This document shows, in pieces, positions 34,939 through 44,233 of a stretch of DNA of 64,000 nucleotides. The notes below the pieces were generated by a model. That model was not told where the DNA came from. It did not search any database and worked only from the letters and a program-made list of their open reading frames with translations. Numbering within the stretch: position 1 is the stretch's first letter; each line of letters starts with the position of its first letter. The position numbers and the translations under genes are program-made. Source of the DNA: Paraburkholderia heleia NBRC 101817 (GTDB taxonomy: Bacteria; Pseudomonadota; Gammaproteobacteria; Burkholderiales; Burkholderiaceae); contig NZ_BBJH01000037.1 of the NCBI RefSeq assembly GCF_000739775.1, positions 43,374 through 107,373 on the forward strand, given 5' to 3'.

Positions 34939-35607
34939 ATGATCGATTTCGAGCCGAAGTACATCACGTTCGACTGCTACGGCACACTGACCAGGTTCCG
35001 CATGGCCGACATGGCGCGCGAGATATATGGCGACCGCCTCGAGGGCGCCGATCTCGAGAAGTTCGTCGCGTTTTTCGCGGGTTATCGCCGCGATGAGGTG
35101 CTCGGCGCATGGAAGCCGTACCGCGACGTGGTCGTCAATTCGGTGCGCCGCGCCTGCAAGCGCATGAACGTCGAGTTCATCGAGGCCGAAGCCGAAAAGT
35201 TCTATACCGCCGTGCCGACCTGGGGCCCGCACCCGGACGTGCCGGAAGGCCTCTCGCGCCTCGCGAAGAAGTACAAGCTCGTGATTCTCTCGAACGCTTC
35301 GGACGACCAGATCCAGAGCAATGTCGACAAGCTCGGCGCGCCGTTCCATCGCGTGTTCACGGCGCAACAGGCGCAGTCGTACAAGCCGCGCATGCAGGGC
35401 TTCGAGTACATGTTCGACCAGCTGAACTGCAACCCCGGCGACGTGCTGCACGTTTCGTCGAGCCTGCGCTATGACCTGATGACGGCGCACGACATGGGCA
35501 TCAAGCACAAGGCCTTCGTCCAGCGCGGCCACGAGCCGGGCACGCCGTACTACGAGTACTACGAAGTCAAGACGATCGGCGAACTCGCTTCGCAACTGGG
35601 TCTGTGA
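34939..35607 (+). CDS. HAD-family hydrolase (haloacid dehalogenase type II-like)
   Basis: A 222-residue HAD hydrolase. The nucleophile is Asp12 in TFDCYGTL; the second motif LSNAS lies near residue 118, and a Lys is in SYKPRM near 152. The region expected to hold the acidic motif reads VSSSLRYDLMTAHDMG. It groups with proteins labelled haloacid dehalogenase type II, but many such proteins are phosphatases and dehalogenation is not shown. It sits 25 bases before the DadA-like oxidase, so both belong to the same operon. The 250 bases upstream probably hold the operon promoter. Confidence 0.8.
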   Translation: MIDFEPKYITFDCYGTLTRFRMADMAREIYGDRLEGADLEKFVAFFAGYRRDEVLGAWKPYRDVVVNSVRRACKRMNVEFIEAEAEKFYTAVPTWGPHPDVPEGLSRLAKKYKLVILSNASDDQIQSNVDKLGAPFHRVFTAQQAQSYKPRMQGFEYMFDQLNCNPGDVLHVSSSLRYDLMTAHDMGIKHKAFVQRGHEPGTPYYEYYEVKTIGELASQLGL

Positions 35608-35632
35608 CAACCGCGATAGCCGAGGCCGCCCG

Positions 35633-36907
35633 ATGAAGCTCGACTCCTACTGGCTCGATACCGCCCCTGGCGGTCTGCTCGCAAGCGAGGGACCGGTGGA
35701 GGGCCGCGTGGACGTCGCCGTGGTTGGCGGCGGCTTCACGGGGCTTTCCGCGGCGCTCGCGTTAGGCCGCCGCGGCGCGAGCGTCGCGGTGCTGGACGCG
35801 GGCCGCATGGGCGGCGGCGCGTCGGGGCGCAACGGCGGCCAGTGCAATACCGGCGTGGCGCAGGATTATGCGGCGCTGCGCGGGCAACTGGGCGTCGAGC
35901 GCGCGCAGGGTTGCTACCGCGCCTATGCGGCGGCCGTCGATACCGTCGAGCGGCTGATTCGCGAAGAGGGCATCGACTGCGACTACCTCGCCTCGGGCAA
36001 GCTCAAGCTCGCGGCGAAGCCGCATCACCTCGAACACCTCGAACGCACGGCCGAGCTGATTCGCCGCGAAGTCGATCCGGACATCGAGATCATCGGCCGT
36101 GAACAGATCCGCAACGAGGTGGAATCGGACAGCTTCCATGGCGGACTGCTTCAGAAGCACGGCGGCCAGATGCACATGGGCCGCTTCGCGGTAGGGCTCG
36201 CGAACGCCGCGGTACGGCGCGGCGCGCGGCTTTACGAGCACGCCGCCGTGACGTCCATCGCGAGAGAGAGCGGCGGCTATCGCGTGGAGTCGTTCCGCGG
36301 AACGTTGCGCGCGCAACAGGTATTGATCGCCACGGGCCCTTCTCGGCATGGGCCGTTCGCGTGGTACCGGCGGCGTCTTGCACCGGTCGGCTCGTTCATC
36401 GTCGTGACGGAACCGTTGCCGCCCGCGCAGCTCATGCAGCTCTTGCCCCACCGTCGCTCGTACACGACGAGCCGCCTCATGCACAACTATTTTCGCGTGA
36501 CGCCGGATTCGCGCCTGCTGTTCGGCGGCCGGGCGCGCTTCACGGCGTCGGAGCAGCCTTCCGACGCCAGGAGCGGCCGCATCCTGCAGCGCAATCTCGC
36601 ACAGATCTTTCCGGCGCTCGCGAGCGTGCGGATCGATTACTGCTGGGGCGGGCTCGTCGATATCACCGCGGACCGCTTGCCGCGTGCGGGCCAGCACGAC
36701 GGCGTGTGGTTCTCGATGGGCTACAGCGGACACGGCACGCAGATGTCGACGCACATGGGCCAGGTGATGGCCGAGGTGATGAGCGGCAACCCGTACGCGA
36801 ACCCGTGGCGCGATTTCGCGTGGCCCGCCATTCCGGGGCACACGGGCAAGCCGTGGTTTTTGCCGCTCGTCGGCGCGTACTACCAGATCAAAGACGTTTT
36901 TTACTGA
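35633..36907 (+). CDS. DadA/PuuB-like FAD-dependent amine oxidase
   Basis: A 424-residue FAD oxidoreductase of the D-amino-acid oxidase (DAO) fold. The dinucleotide motif VVGGGFTGLSAALALGRRG is near residues 29-47, followed by GGGASGRNGGQ. The C-terminal FAD region ends with SMGYSGHGTQMSTHMG. The closest named groups are gamma-glutamylputrescine oxidase and OrdL, which oxidise secondary or primary amines to aldehydes with ammonia or amine release. The product could feed the aldehyde dehydrogenase at 33198. It lies directly upstream of the ABC importer genes. Confidence 0.85.
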   Translation: MKLDSYWLDTAPGGLLASEGPVEGRVDVAVVGGGFTGLSAALALGRRGASVAVLDAGRMGGGASGRNGGQCNTGVAQDYAALRGQLGVERAQGCYRAYAAAVDTVERLIREEGIDCDYLASGKLKLAAKPHHLEHLERTAELIRREVDPDIEIIGREQIRNEVESDSFHGGLLQKHGGQMHMGRFAVGLANAAVRRGARLYEHAAVTSIARESGGYRVESFRGTLRAQQVLIATGPSRHGPFAWYRRRLAPVGSFIVVTEPLPPAQLMQLLPHRRSYTTSRLMHNYFRVTPDSRLLFGGRARFTASEQPSDARSGRILQRNLAQIFPALASVRIDYCWGGLVDITADRLPRAGQHDGVWFSMGYSGHGTQMSTHMGQVMAEVMSGNPYANPWRDFAWPAIPGHTGKPWFLPLVGAYYQIKDVFY

Positions 36908-36981
36908 CGCTGGCTTTTCCTACAACACGCAGCTTCGATACGTCGGGCTGCGACCCCCCACATCAGACGCGGAGAAGTTTC

Positions 36982-38598
36982 ATGAGCACCGACAAATCGC
37001 TTGAAGACATCGCTCACCCGGGCGTGCGGCTCGATGCATTGACGAAGCGCGGCGCCTCGCGCCGCGACCTCCTTCGCGCGATGGTCGCGGGGGGCATGAT
37101 GTCGATGACGGGGGCGGGCCTGCTCGCCGCGAGCGGCGCGGCCTTCGCGCAGGAAAAACCGAAGCAGGGCGGCAAGATCCGCGTGGCGACGCAGTCGTCG
37201 TCCGCGTCCGACACGCTCGATCCCGCGAAGGAGTCGGTGTCCACCGACTATGTGCGCGCCAACATGCTGTACAACGGCCTGACCGAGTACGACTCGCATC
37301 TCGGCGCGCAAATGGCGCTCGCGCAGTCGCTCGAAACGAAGGATGCGACGGTGTGGATCGTGAAGCTGCGCAGCGGCGTGCAGTTCCACGACGGCAAGAC
37401 GCTCGCGCCCGCCGACGTGGTGTACTCGCTCATGCGCCACAAGGACGCCGCGGTAGGCTCGAAGGTCAAGACGCTCGCCGACCAGTTCCAGGACGTGAAG
37501 GCCACGGGCCCGAACGAAGTGACGATCACGCTCTCGGGGGCGAACGCCGACCTGCCCGTGATCCTCTCCGACTCGCACTTCATGATCATCAAGGACGGCA
37601 CGAACGACTTCAAGACGGCCGTGGGCACCGGCCCGTTCAAGCTCAAGGAGTTCTCGCCGGGCGTGCGCACGGTCGTCGTGCGCAACGAGCGCTACTGGAA
37701 GCCGGGCCTCCCGCACCTGGACGAGATCGAACTGGTCGGCATCGGCGACGAATCGGCGCGGGTCAACGCGCTGCTCTCGGGCGATGTGCAGCTCATCAAC
37801 CAGGTGAGCCCGCGCTCGACTTCGCGCATCAAGGGCACGCCGGGTTTCGCGGTCAAGGAGACGAAGACGGGCCAGTACACCGACCTCATCATGCGCGACG
37901 AGGGCGGCATTACGGGCAACGCCGATTTCCGCCGCGGCATGATGCACCTGTTCGACCGCGAGCAGATCCGCAATGCCGTGTTCCTCGGCTACGGCGCAAT
38001 CGGCAACGACCAGCCTATCGATCCGACCAACAAGTATTACTTTGCCGGCCTGCCGGAGCGCACCTTCGATCCGCAGAAGGCGAAGTTCTACTTCCAGAAG
38101 GCCAAGCTCGGCAGTACGCCGCTGCAGGTCTATGCCTCCCCGGCCGCGGACGGCTCCGTCGAAATGGCGATGCTGCTGCAGCAGGTCGCGCCGCAGGCGG
38201 GCCTGAACCTTCAGGTAGTGCGCACGCCCGGCGACGGCTACTGGTCGAACCACTGGATGAAGCACCCGCTGACTTTCGGCAACATCAACGCGCGCCCGAG
38301 CGCCGACGTGATCTTCACGCAGTTCTTCAAGTCGGATGCGCCATGGAACGAAGCGAACTGGAAGGACCCGAAGTTCGACCAGATGCTGCTCGCCGCGCGC
38401 GGCGAGCCGGACGAGGCGAAGCGCAAGAAGATCTACGGCGACATGCAGGTGCTCGTGCATACCGACGGCGGCATCGGCATTCCGCTGTTCCTCAGCTCGC
38501 TTGACGCGCACACGACGAAGCTCAAGGGCCTCGGCTCGATTCCGATTGCCGGCCTCATGGGCTTCAAGTTCGCCGAGAACGTCTGGCTCGAAGCGTAG
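36982..38598 (+). CDS. Dpp/Opp-type ABC transporter substrate-binding protein (Tat signal)
   Basis: A 538-residue family-5 extracellular solute-binding protein. ATG 36982 follows GGAGAAG. Arg27-Arg28 in ASRRDLLRAMVAGG, then a long hydrophobic stretch and AFA, form a Tat signal peptide. The mature protein shows the family signature WIVKLRSGVQFHDGKTLAPADVVYS (split here by position, about residues 128-153). Family members bind peptides, nickel, opines or other amino compounds. The following permeases and ATPase belong to the same system. A stem-loop separates it from the permease genes. Confidence 0.9.
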   Translation: MSTDKSLEDIAHPGVRLDALTKRGASRRDLLRAMVAGGMMSMTGAGLLAASGAAFAQEKPKQGGKIRVATQSSSASDTLDPAKESVSTDYVRANMLYNGLTEYDSHLGAQMALAQSLETKDATVWIVKLRSGVQFHDGKTLAPADVVYSLMRHKDAAVGSKVKTLADQFQDVKATGPNEVTITLSGANADLPVILSDSHFMIIKDGTNDFKTAVGTGPFKLKEFSPGVRTVVVRNERYWKPGLPHLDEIELVGIGDESARVNALLSGDVQLINQVSPRSTSRIKGTPGFAVKETKTGQYTDLIMRDEGGITGNADFRRGMMHLFDREQIRNAVFLGYGAIGNDQPIDPTNKYYFAGLPERTFDPQKAKFYFQKAKLGSTPLQVYASPAADGSVEMAMLLQQVAPQAGLNLQVVRTPGDGYWSNHWMKHPLTFGNINARPSADVIFTQFFKSDAPWNEANWKDPKFDQMLLAARGEPDEAKRKKIYGDMQVLVHTDGGIGIPLFLSSLDAHTTKLKGLGSIPIAGLMGFKFAENVWLEA

Positions 38599-38620
38599 TG
38601 CCAGGCGTGATGTTTTGCGG

Positions 38621-38647
38621 CCGGTGCGCGCCTGGATGCGCACCCGG
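38621..38647 (+). repeat. Intercistronic stem-loop after the binding-protein gene
   Basis: CCGGTGCGC (38621-38629) pairs with GCGCACCCGG (38638-38647) with one bulged C. It has no T-run. Such hairpins after binding-protein genes commonly stabilise the upstream mRNA and lower expression of the membrane genes. Confidence 0.55.
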
Positions 38648-38690
38648 TCACCGATTCCCCGCTTCATGATGCTCAGGGAGGCGACATCCG

Positions 38691-39647
38691 ATGAAAGCTC
38701 ACGCGCAACGTCTCATTGGCGCGCGTCTCGGTCTCGCGCTGCTCACGTTGCTGATCGTCTCGGCAATCGTGTTCGGCCTTACGGGCCTGTTGCCCGGCGA
38801 CGCCGCGCAGCAGGCCCTCGGCCAGGCGGCCACGCCCGAGCAGGTGGCCGCGCTGCGTCACCAGTTCGGGCTCGACCAGCCCGCGCTCACGCGTTATGTC
38901 CACTGGCTCCTGCAGGCCGTGACCGGCAACTTCGGGACGTCGGTGTCGAACAACCAGCCGGTGAGCGAGCTGATCGCCACGCGCCTGCCGAATTCGCTCG
39001 TGCTGGCGGGGCTCACCACGCTCGTTTCGGTGCCGCTCGCGCTCGCCATCGGCATTTTTTCCGCCGTTTTCCGCGGCTCGCTGCTCGATCGCGCGCTCAA
39101 CGTGCTCACGCTTTCCGCCGTGGCGGTGCCCGAATTTCTGGTCGCCACCATCGCGGTGCTGATCTTCGCGGTGAAGCTGCGCTGGCTGCCGGCGCTCTCG
39201 TACCTCTCCGAGGTGGACTCGTTCGGCACGCTCCTGCGCATCTACGCGATGCCCGTCATGACGCTGTGCTGCGTGATCGTCGCGCAGATGGCGCGCATGA
39301 CGCGCGCGGCCGTGCTCGACCAGCTGGGCGCGCCGTATGTGGAAATGGCGCGCCTGAAGGGCGCCTCGCCCGCTCGCATCGTGCTTCGCCATGTGCTGCC
39401 GAACACAATCGGCCCGATCGCCAATGCCGTCGCGCTGAGCCTCTCGTATCTCTTTGGCGGCGTGGTGATCGTGGAGTCGATTTTCAACTATCCGGGCCTC
39501 GCGAGCCTGATGGTCGACGCCGTGACGAACCGCGATCTGCCGCTCGTGCAGGGCTGTGTGATGGTGTTCTGCGCCGCGTATCTGGTGCTCGTGCTGATCG
39601 CGGACCTGTGTCAAATCGTATCCAACCCGAGGCTGCGTCAACGATGA
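38691..39647 (+). CDS. ABC transporter permease, DppB type
   Basis: A 318-residue inner-membrane protein with six predicted spans. The N-terminal segment (residues about 12-30) is followed by the family motif LGQAATPEQVAALRHQFGLDQP. The conserved EAA loop near residues 215-245 (YVEMARLKGASPARIVLRHVLPN) docks on the ATPase. ATG 38691 has GGGAGG upstream. Its stop overlaps the start of the second permease as ATGA at 39644. Confidence 0.92.
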   Translation: MKAHAQRLIGARLGLALLTLLIVSAIVFGLTGLLPGDAAQQALGQAATPEQVAALRHQFGLDQPALTRYVHWLLQAVTGNFGTSVSNNQPVSELIATRLPNSLVLAGLTTLVSVPLALAIGIFSAVFRGSLLDRALNVLTLSAVAVPEFLVATIAVLIFAVKLRWLPALSYLSEVDSFGTLLRIYAMPVMTLCCVIVAQMARMTRAAVLDQLGAPYVEMARLKGASPARIVLRHVLPNTIGPIANAVALSLSYLFGGVVIVESIFNYPGLASLMVDAVTNRDLPLVQGCVMVFCAAYLVLVLIADLCQIVSNPRLRQR

Positions 39648-40600
39648 ACCGACCCGCCACATCCCATGCCGGGACCGTGCTCTACGCGACTAGCGAGAGC
39701 GAGGAGCGGCCCGTCGCCGAAGTCGAGAAGGACGTGCCGGGCGACGTTCCCACGCCGCCGCGCTCGCCGCTGCGCCGCATCGTCGGGCGTCTTTCGGTGC
39801 TCGGCCTGATCGGCCTTGCGATCGTCGTGTTCTGGCTCGGCGTGGCCTTCATCGGGCCGCTCGTCGCGCCGTACAAGGGCGGCGCCATCACCTCCACGGA
39901 AATCTTCGGCTCGTATAGCGCGGCGCATCCGCTCGGCACCGACTTCCTGGGCCGCGACATGCTGAGCCGCGTGCTCTACGGCACCCAGTACACCGTGGGC
40001 CTCGCGCTCGCCGCAACGCTGCTCGCCAGCGGGATCGGCACATTCTTCGGACTGCTTGCCGCGGTCGCGCCGCGCTGGATCGACGAGATGCTGAGTCGCC
40101 TGTTCGACGCGCTGATCTCCATTCCGAGCAAGGTGCTCGCGCTCGTCGTGATCGCGGCGTTCGGCTCGTCGGTGCCGATGCTCATCGCCGTTGCGGCGCT
40201 CGCCTATATTCCGGGCGCGTTCCGTATCTCGCGCTCGCTGGCCGTGAACCTGATGACGCTCGAATACGTGCAGGTCGCCAGAGCGCGTGGCGAAGGCCTC
40301 TTCTATATCGCCCGCGTGGAGGTGCTGCCGAACATGATCCACCCCATGCTCGCCGACTTCGGCCTGCGCTTCGTCTTCATCGTGCTGCTGCTCTCCGGCC
40401 TCTCGTTCCTCGGCCTCGGCGTGCAGCCGCCGGATGCGGATTGGGGCTCGCTCGTGCGCGAGAACATCGGCGGCCTCTCGGAAGGCGCGCCCGCCGTGCT
40501 GATGCCGGCCGTCGCCATCGCGACGCTGACCGTTGGCGTGAACCTTCTGATCGACAGCCTGCGCCGTCACGGCGGCCGCGCGCATGGAGGCGGAAAATGA
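39644..40600 (+). CDS. ABC transporter permease, DppC type
   Basis: A 318-residue inner-membrane protein. Residues 1-45 are a soluble N-terminal extension rich in charged residues; then come the DppC first span, the HPLGTDFLGRDMLSRVLYG motif and the EAA loop YVQVARARGEGLFYIARVEVLPN. It pairs with the DppB-like protein to form the channel. The start overlaps the previous stop by four bases, so the two are translationally coupled. Confidence 0.92.
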   Translation: MNRPATSHAGTVLYATSESEERPVAEVEKDVPGDVPTPPRSPLRRIVGRLSVLGLIGLAIVVFWLGVAFIGPLVAPYKGGAITSTEIFGSYSAAHPLGTDFLGRDMLSRVLYGTQYTVGLALAATLLASGIGTFFGLLAAVAPRWIDEMLSRLFDALISIPSKVLALVVIAAFGSSVPMLIAVAALAYIPGAFRISRSLAVNLMTLEYVQVARARGEGLFYIARVEVLPNMIHPMLADFGLRFVFIVLLLSGLSFLGLGVQPPDADWGSLVRENIGGLSEGAPAVLMPAVAIATLTVGVNLLIDSLRRHGGRAHGGGK

Positions 40601-42462
40601 ACATGATCGAAGTGACGGGCCTGCGTGTGGTCGCGGGCGCGGCGCCCGATCCGGTCGTCGAGATCGTCAAGGGCGTCGATTTCACGGTGAAGCAGGGCGA
40701 AGTGCTCGCGCTGATCGGCGAGTCGGGGTCGGGCAAGACCACCATCGCGCTCTCGCTGCTCGGCCATGCGCGCGACGGCTGCGCCATTGCGGGCGGCAGC
40801 GTGAAGATCGGCGGCACCGATATGCTCGCGCTCGACGAGCGCGGCCGCCGCGCGCTGCGCGCGCGCACCGTGGCCTATGTGGCGCAGAGCGCCTCGGCGG
40901 GATTCAACCCGGCGCGCACGATCATGGATCAGGTGACCGAGCCCGCGCTGCTGCACAAGCTCATGCCGCCCGCGGCGGCGCGCGAGAAGGCAGTGAGCCT
41001 GTTCCGTGCGCTCGCGCTGCCTTCGCCCGAAACGATCGGCGCGCGCTATCCGCACCAGGTGTCCGGCGGCCAGTTGCAGCGGCTGATGGCGGCGATGGCG
41101 CTTATTACCGACCCCGCCGTGGTCGTGTTCGACGAGCCCACCACGGCGCTCGACGTGACCACGCAGATCGAAGTGCTCGCGGCTTTCCGCAAGGTCGTGA
41201 AGGAGCTGGGCACGACAGCCGTGTACGTGTCGCACGATCTCGCGGTTGTGGCGCAGATGGCCGATCGTATCGTCGTCCTGAACAATGGCGCGGTACGCGA
41301 GAACGGCACGACGCTGCAGGTGCTCGACGCCCCCGCCGACGACTACACGCGGGCGCTGCTGGCCGCGCGCCGCCACCCCGACCCCGGCCCCCCGCTCGTA
41401 CCGCCTGTGGCCGAAGTGCCGCTGCTCGAAGTGCGCGGACTGACCGCGGGCTATGGCCGCGTCGATGCGAACGGTGTGCCCGCCGTGCGCGTGCTCGAGG
41501 ACGTGAGCCTGCGCATCCCGCGCGGCAGCGCGCTGGGCGTGATCGGCGAATCGGGCTCGGGCAAGACGACGCTCGCCCGCGTGGTGGCCGGGCTGGTCGA
41601 GCGCGCGCGCGGCGAGGTGCTGCTCGACGGCGCGCCGTTGCCCGCGGCGCTTTCGGCGCGCACGCCCGACCAGTACCGGCGCATCCAGATCGTGTTCCAG
41701 AACGCCGACACGGCGCTCAACCCGAGCCACACGATTGCCGATATCCTCGCGCGGCCCATGTGCTTCTATCACGGCCTGCGCGGCGCGCGGGCGCAAAAGC
41801 GCATGCTCGAACTGCTGGATCTCGTGAAGCTGCCCGCATCGATTGCGAAGCGTCAGCCGGGCGGTCTCTCGGGCGGCCAGAAGCAGCGCGTGAACCTGGC
41901 CCGCGCCCTTGCGGCCGAGCCAGCGCTCATTCTGTGCGACGAGGTGACGTCGGCGCTCGATACCGTCGTCGGCGCGGCGATTCTCGAGCTGCTCGCCGAA
42001 TTGCGGCGCGAGCTGGGCGTCTCGTACATGTTCATCAGCCACGATATTTCGACGGTGCGCGCGATCTGCGACGACGTCGTCGTGCTGTACGGCGGCCAGT
42101 GCGTCGAGGCGGGCCAGCGCGACGTGCTGGAGGCGCCGCCTTATCACCCGTACACGGGTTTGCTCGTCGATTCGGTGCCGGCCCTGCAGCCGGGGTGGCT
42201 CGACGCGCGGCGTGCCGTGGCGGACGCGGCGCTGCCGCCGCTCGGGGCGTCGGCCGAGGTGCGCGAGCTGTGCGCGTTCCGGGCGCGTTGCCCGGTGCGT
42301 ATCGACGGCGCGTGCAATGTGTCGGCACCCGCGATGAAGCGTTTGCCCAGCGGCGCGCAGATTCTTTGCCATCACACGACGGCCGAACTGGAGCGCCTGC
42401 AGACCGCACAGGCCGCGCAGGTCGCGCAGGCAACGCAATCCACCGGGAGGGCCGCTGCATGA
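40597..42462 (+). CDS. Fused dual-ATPase of a Dpp-type ABC importer (DppD-DppF fusion)
   Basis: A 621-residue protein with two complete ATPase halves. The first, about residues 1-265, has GESGSGKT, VSGGQLQR and VVFDEPTTALD. The second, about 275-545, has GESGSGKT, LSGGQKQR and LILCDEVTSALD (Val replaces Pro). The C-terminal cysteines (CAFRARCPVRIDGAC) resemble the iron-sulfur or zinc motif at the end of Dpp/Opp ATPases. One polypeptide therefore replaces DppD and DppF. The start overlaps the permease stop as ATGA, with GGAGGCGG upstream. Confidence 0.92.
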   Translation: MNMIEVTGLRVVAGAAPDPVVEIVKGVDFTVKQGEVLALIGESGSGKTTIALSLLGHARDGCAIAGGSVKIGGTDMLALDERGRRALRARTVAYVAQSASAGFNPARTIMDQVTEPALLHKLMPPAAAREKAVSLFRALALPSPETIGARYPHQVSGGQLQRLMAAMALITDPAVVVFDEPTTALDVTTQIEVLAAFRKVVKELGTTAVYVSHDLAVVAQMADRIVVLNNGAVRENGTTLQVLDAPADDYTRALLAARRHPDPGPPLVPPVAEVPLLEVRGLTAGYGRVDANGVPAVRVLEDVSLRIPRGSALGVIGESGSGKTTLARVVAGLVERARGEVLLDGAPLPAALSARTPDQYRRIQIVFQNADTALNPSHTIADILARPMCFYHGLRGARAQKRMLELLDLVKLPASIAKRQPGGLSGGQKQRVNLARALAAEPALILCDEVTSALDTVVGAAILELLAELRRELGVSYMFISHDISTVRAICDDVVVLYGGQCVEAGQRDVLEAPPYHPYTGLLVDSVPALQPGWLDARRAVADAALPPLGASAEVRELCAFRARCPVRIDGACNVSAPAMKRLPSGAQILCHHTTAELERLQTAQAAQVAQATQSTGRAAA

Positions 42463-42779
42463 GTGCGCGCTTCGTGAGAGTGGCGGAAACGGGCCGCCCG
42501 ACCTTCGAGATCGAGATCGACGGCAGGGTGGCGCAGGCCGCCGAGGGGGACACGCTGATGGTCGCGCTGCTCGCCACGCAGGACGCGCTGCGCGACTGCG
42601 AGTTCGACGACGGGCGCCGCGCCGGTTTCTGCCTGATGGGCGCGTGCCAGGACTGCTGGGTGTGGACCGCGCAGGGCGAGCGGCTGCGCGCCTGCACGAC
42701 GCCCGCGGCGCCGGGCATGTCGATCGTCACGCGCAACGTGCTTGCCGGGGAGGGCGTATGGCCGCGCGCGCAGAGCTGA
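42459..42779 (+). CDS. (2Fe-2S)-binding subunit of an opine-oxidase-like dehydrogenase
   Basis: A 106-residue plant-type ferredoxin-like protein. Cys58, Cys63, Cys66 and Cys79 (GFCLMGACQDCWVW and RACTT) are in the spacing that binds [2Fe-2S]. This is the gamma-type subunit seen in HcnA, D-hydroxyproline dehydrogenase and opine oxidase assemblies. Its start overlaps the ATPase stop (ATGA), and its end overlaps the next gene by 22 bases, so the three dehydrogenase subunits are made in a coupled manner. Confidence 0.88.
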   Translation: MSARFVRVAETGRPTFEIEIDGRVAQAAEGDTLMVALLATQDALRDCEFDDGRRAGFCLMGACQDCWVWTAQGERLRACTTPAAPGMSIVTRNVLAGEGVWPRAQS

Positions 42780-44233
42780 AGGTCGTCGTGATCGGCGCGG
42801 GACCTGCGGGCGTTCGTGCGGCGCAGACGCTGGTCGCGGCGGGCCTGCGCCCCGTTGTCGTGGACGAAGGGCGGCGCGACGGCGGGCAGATTTATCGGCG
42901 TCAGCCCGAAGGCTTCAAGCGCAGCTACGCAGCGCTCTATGGCACCGAGGCCGAACGTGCCGCGTCGCTGCATCGCGACTTCGACGCGCTGCGCTCGCAG
43001 ATCGACTACCTGCCCGACACGCTCGTCTGGAACGTCGGACCGAAGTCAGTCCATCTCGCGAGCGGCGCGCGCTACCACGAGCTTGCCTTCGACGCGCTGA
43101 TCGTCTGCAGCGGCGCGACCGACCGGCTCATGCCGGTGCCGGGCTGGCATCTGGCGGGCGCCTATAGCCTGGGCGGCGCGCAGGTCGCGCTGAAGTCGCA
43201 GGGCTGCGCCATCGGCGCGCGCACCGTCATGATGGGCACCGGCCCGCTGCTTTACCTCGTCGCCGCGCAGTACGTGAAAGCGGGCGCGACGGTGAGCGCG
43301 GTGCTCGATACGTCCACGCTCGGCCAGCGCATGCGCGCGTTGCCCGATTTGCTGCAGGTGCCCGCCACGCTGCGCAAGGGCGCGGCGCTCCTGCGCACGC
43401 TGCGCCGCGCGCGTGTGCCGATGTATCGCGGTGTGACGCCGCTTGCGATCGAAGGCTCGGCCGGGCACGGCGTGACCGCAGTGCGCGTGAAACTCGCGAA
43501 CGGCGGCGAAGCGCGCGTGGCGTGCGACGCCGTCGCGCTCGGCTATCACTTGCGCTCCGAGACGCAAATCGCGGATCTCGCGGGTTGCGTGTTCCATTTC
43601 GATCGGGCCGCGCGGCAATGGCTGCCCGAGGTCGATCAGGACGGCCGCAGCAGCGTGGCAGGCGTTTATCTGGCCGGGGACGGCGCGCGCGTGCGCGGCG
43701 CCGACGCGGCCGAGCGCGCGGGCCGACTCGCCGCGCTGGCGGCATTGCAGGATGCGGGCGCGGCCTCATCGAACGGCGCGTTCGCCGAAGCGGCAAGGCT
43801 GCGGGTTGAACTCGCACGTTTCACGCGTTTCGCACAAGGTTTGCGCAATGCGTTTCCCTGGCCCGCGCATTTCGCGGCGACGTTGCCCGACGACACCGTC
43901 GTGTGCCGCTGCGAGGCCGTCACGGCAGGCGAATTGCGCCGCGTGGTGCGCGAGACGGGCGCCACGGAAGCCAATCGTGCGAAGGCATTTTCACGCGTAG
44001 GGATGGGGCGCTGCCAGGGCCGCTTCTGCGCGCACGCGGGGGCCGAAGTCATCGCCGCCGAGGCGCGCGTGCCGCTGGAAGCCGTGGGCCGGCTGCGCGG
44101 GCAGGCGCCGGTCAAGCCGCTGACGATGGCGCTGAGTGCCGCCGGGAAGGGTATCGACGAAACCCAGGGCGGTACGGCGCCCGCCGCGCACGAGCCGTAC
44201 CGCGCATGCTGCACAAAGGAGTTCAGCGAATGA
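42758..44233 (+). CDS. FAD/NAD(P)-binding alpha-like subunit of opine-oxidase-like dehydrogenase
   Basis: A 491-residue flavoprotein starting at ATG 42758 inside the end of the [2Fe-2S] gene. The N-terminal VVVIGAGPAGVRAAQTL binds FAD. A second dinucleotide fold is in the middle (VMMGTGPLLYLVAAQYVKAGA). Four cysteines near the C-terminus (VVCRCEAVTAGEL, then GMGRCQGRFC) form a BFD-like [2Fe-2S] site. This matches the HcnB/OoxA/hydroxyproline dehydrogenase alpha family, which passes electrons from the catalytic subunit to acceptors. Confidence 0.88.
   Translation: MAARAELKVVVIGAGPAGVRAAQTLVAAGLRPVVVDEGRRDGGQIYRRQPEGFKRSYAALYGTEAERAASLHRDFDALRSQIDYLPDTLVWNVGPKSVHLASGARYHELAFDALIVCSGATDRLMPVPGWHLAGAYSLGGAQVALKSQGCAIGARTVMMGTGPLLYLVAAQYVKAGATVSAVLDTSTLGQRMRALPDLLQVPATLRKGAALLRTLRRARVPMYRGVTPLAIEGSAGHGVTAVRVKLANGGEARVACDAVALGYHLRSETQIADLAGCVFHFDRAARQWLPEVDQDGRSSVAGVYLAGDGARVRGADAAERAGRLAALAALQDAGAASSNGAFAEAARLRVELARFTRFAQGLRNAFPWPAHFAATLPDDTVVCRCEAVTAGELRRVVRETGATEANRAKAFSRVGMGRCQGRFCAHAGAEVIAAEARVPLEAVGRLRGQAPVKPLTMALSAAGKGIDETQGGTAPAAHEPYRACCTKEFSE

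Noticed and set aside
40567..42438. Long antisense frame over the dual-ATPase gene
   Set aside because: Arg/His-rich, no recognisable family, and the sense frame carries two complete ATPase domains.
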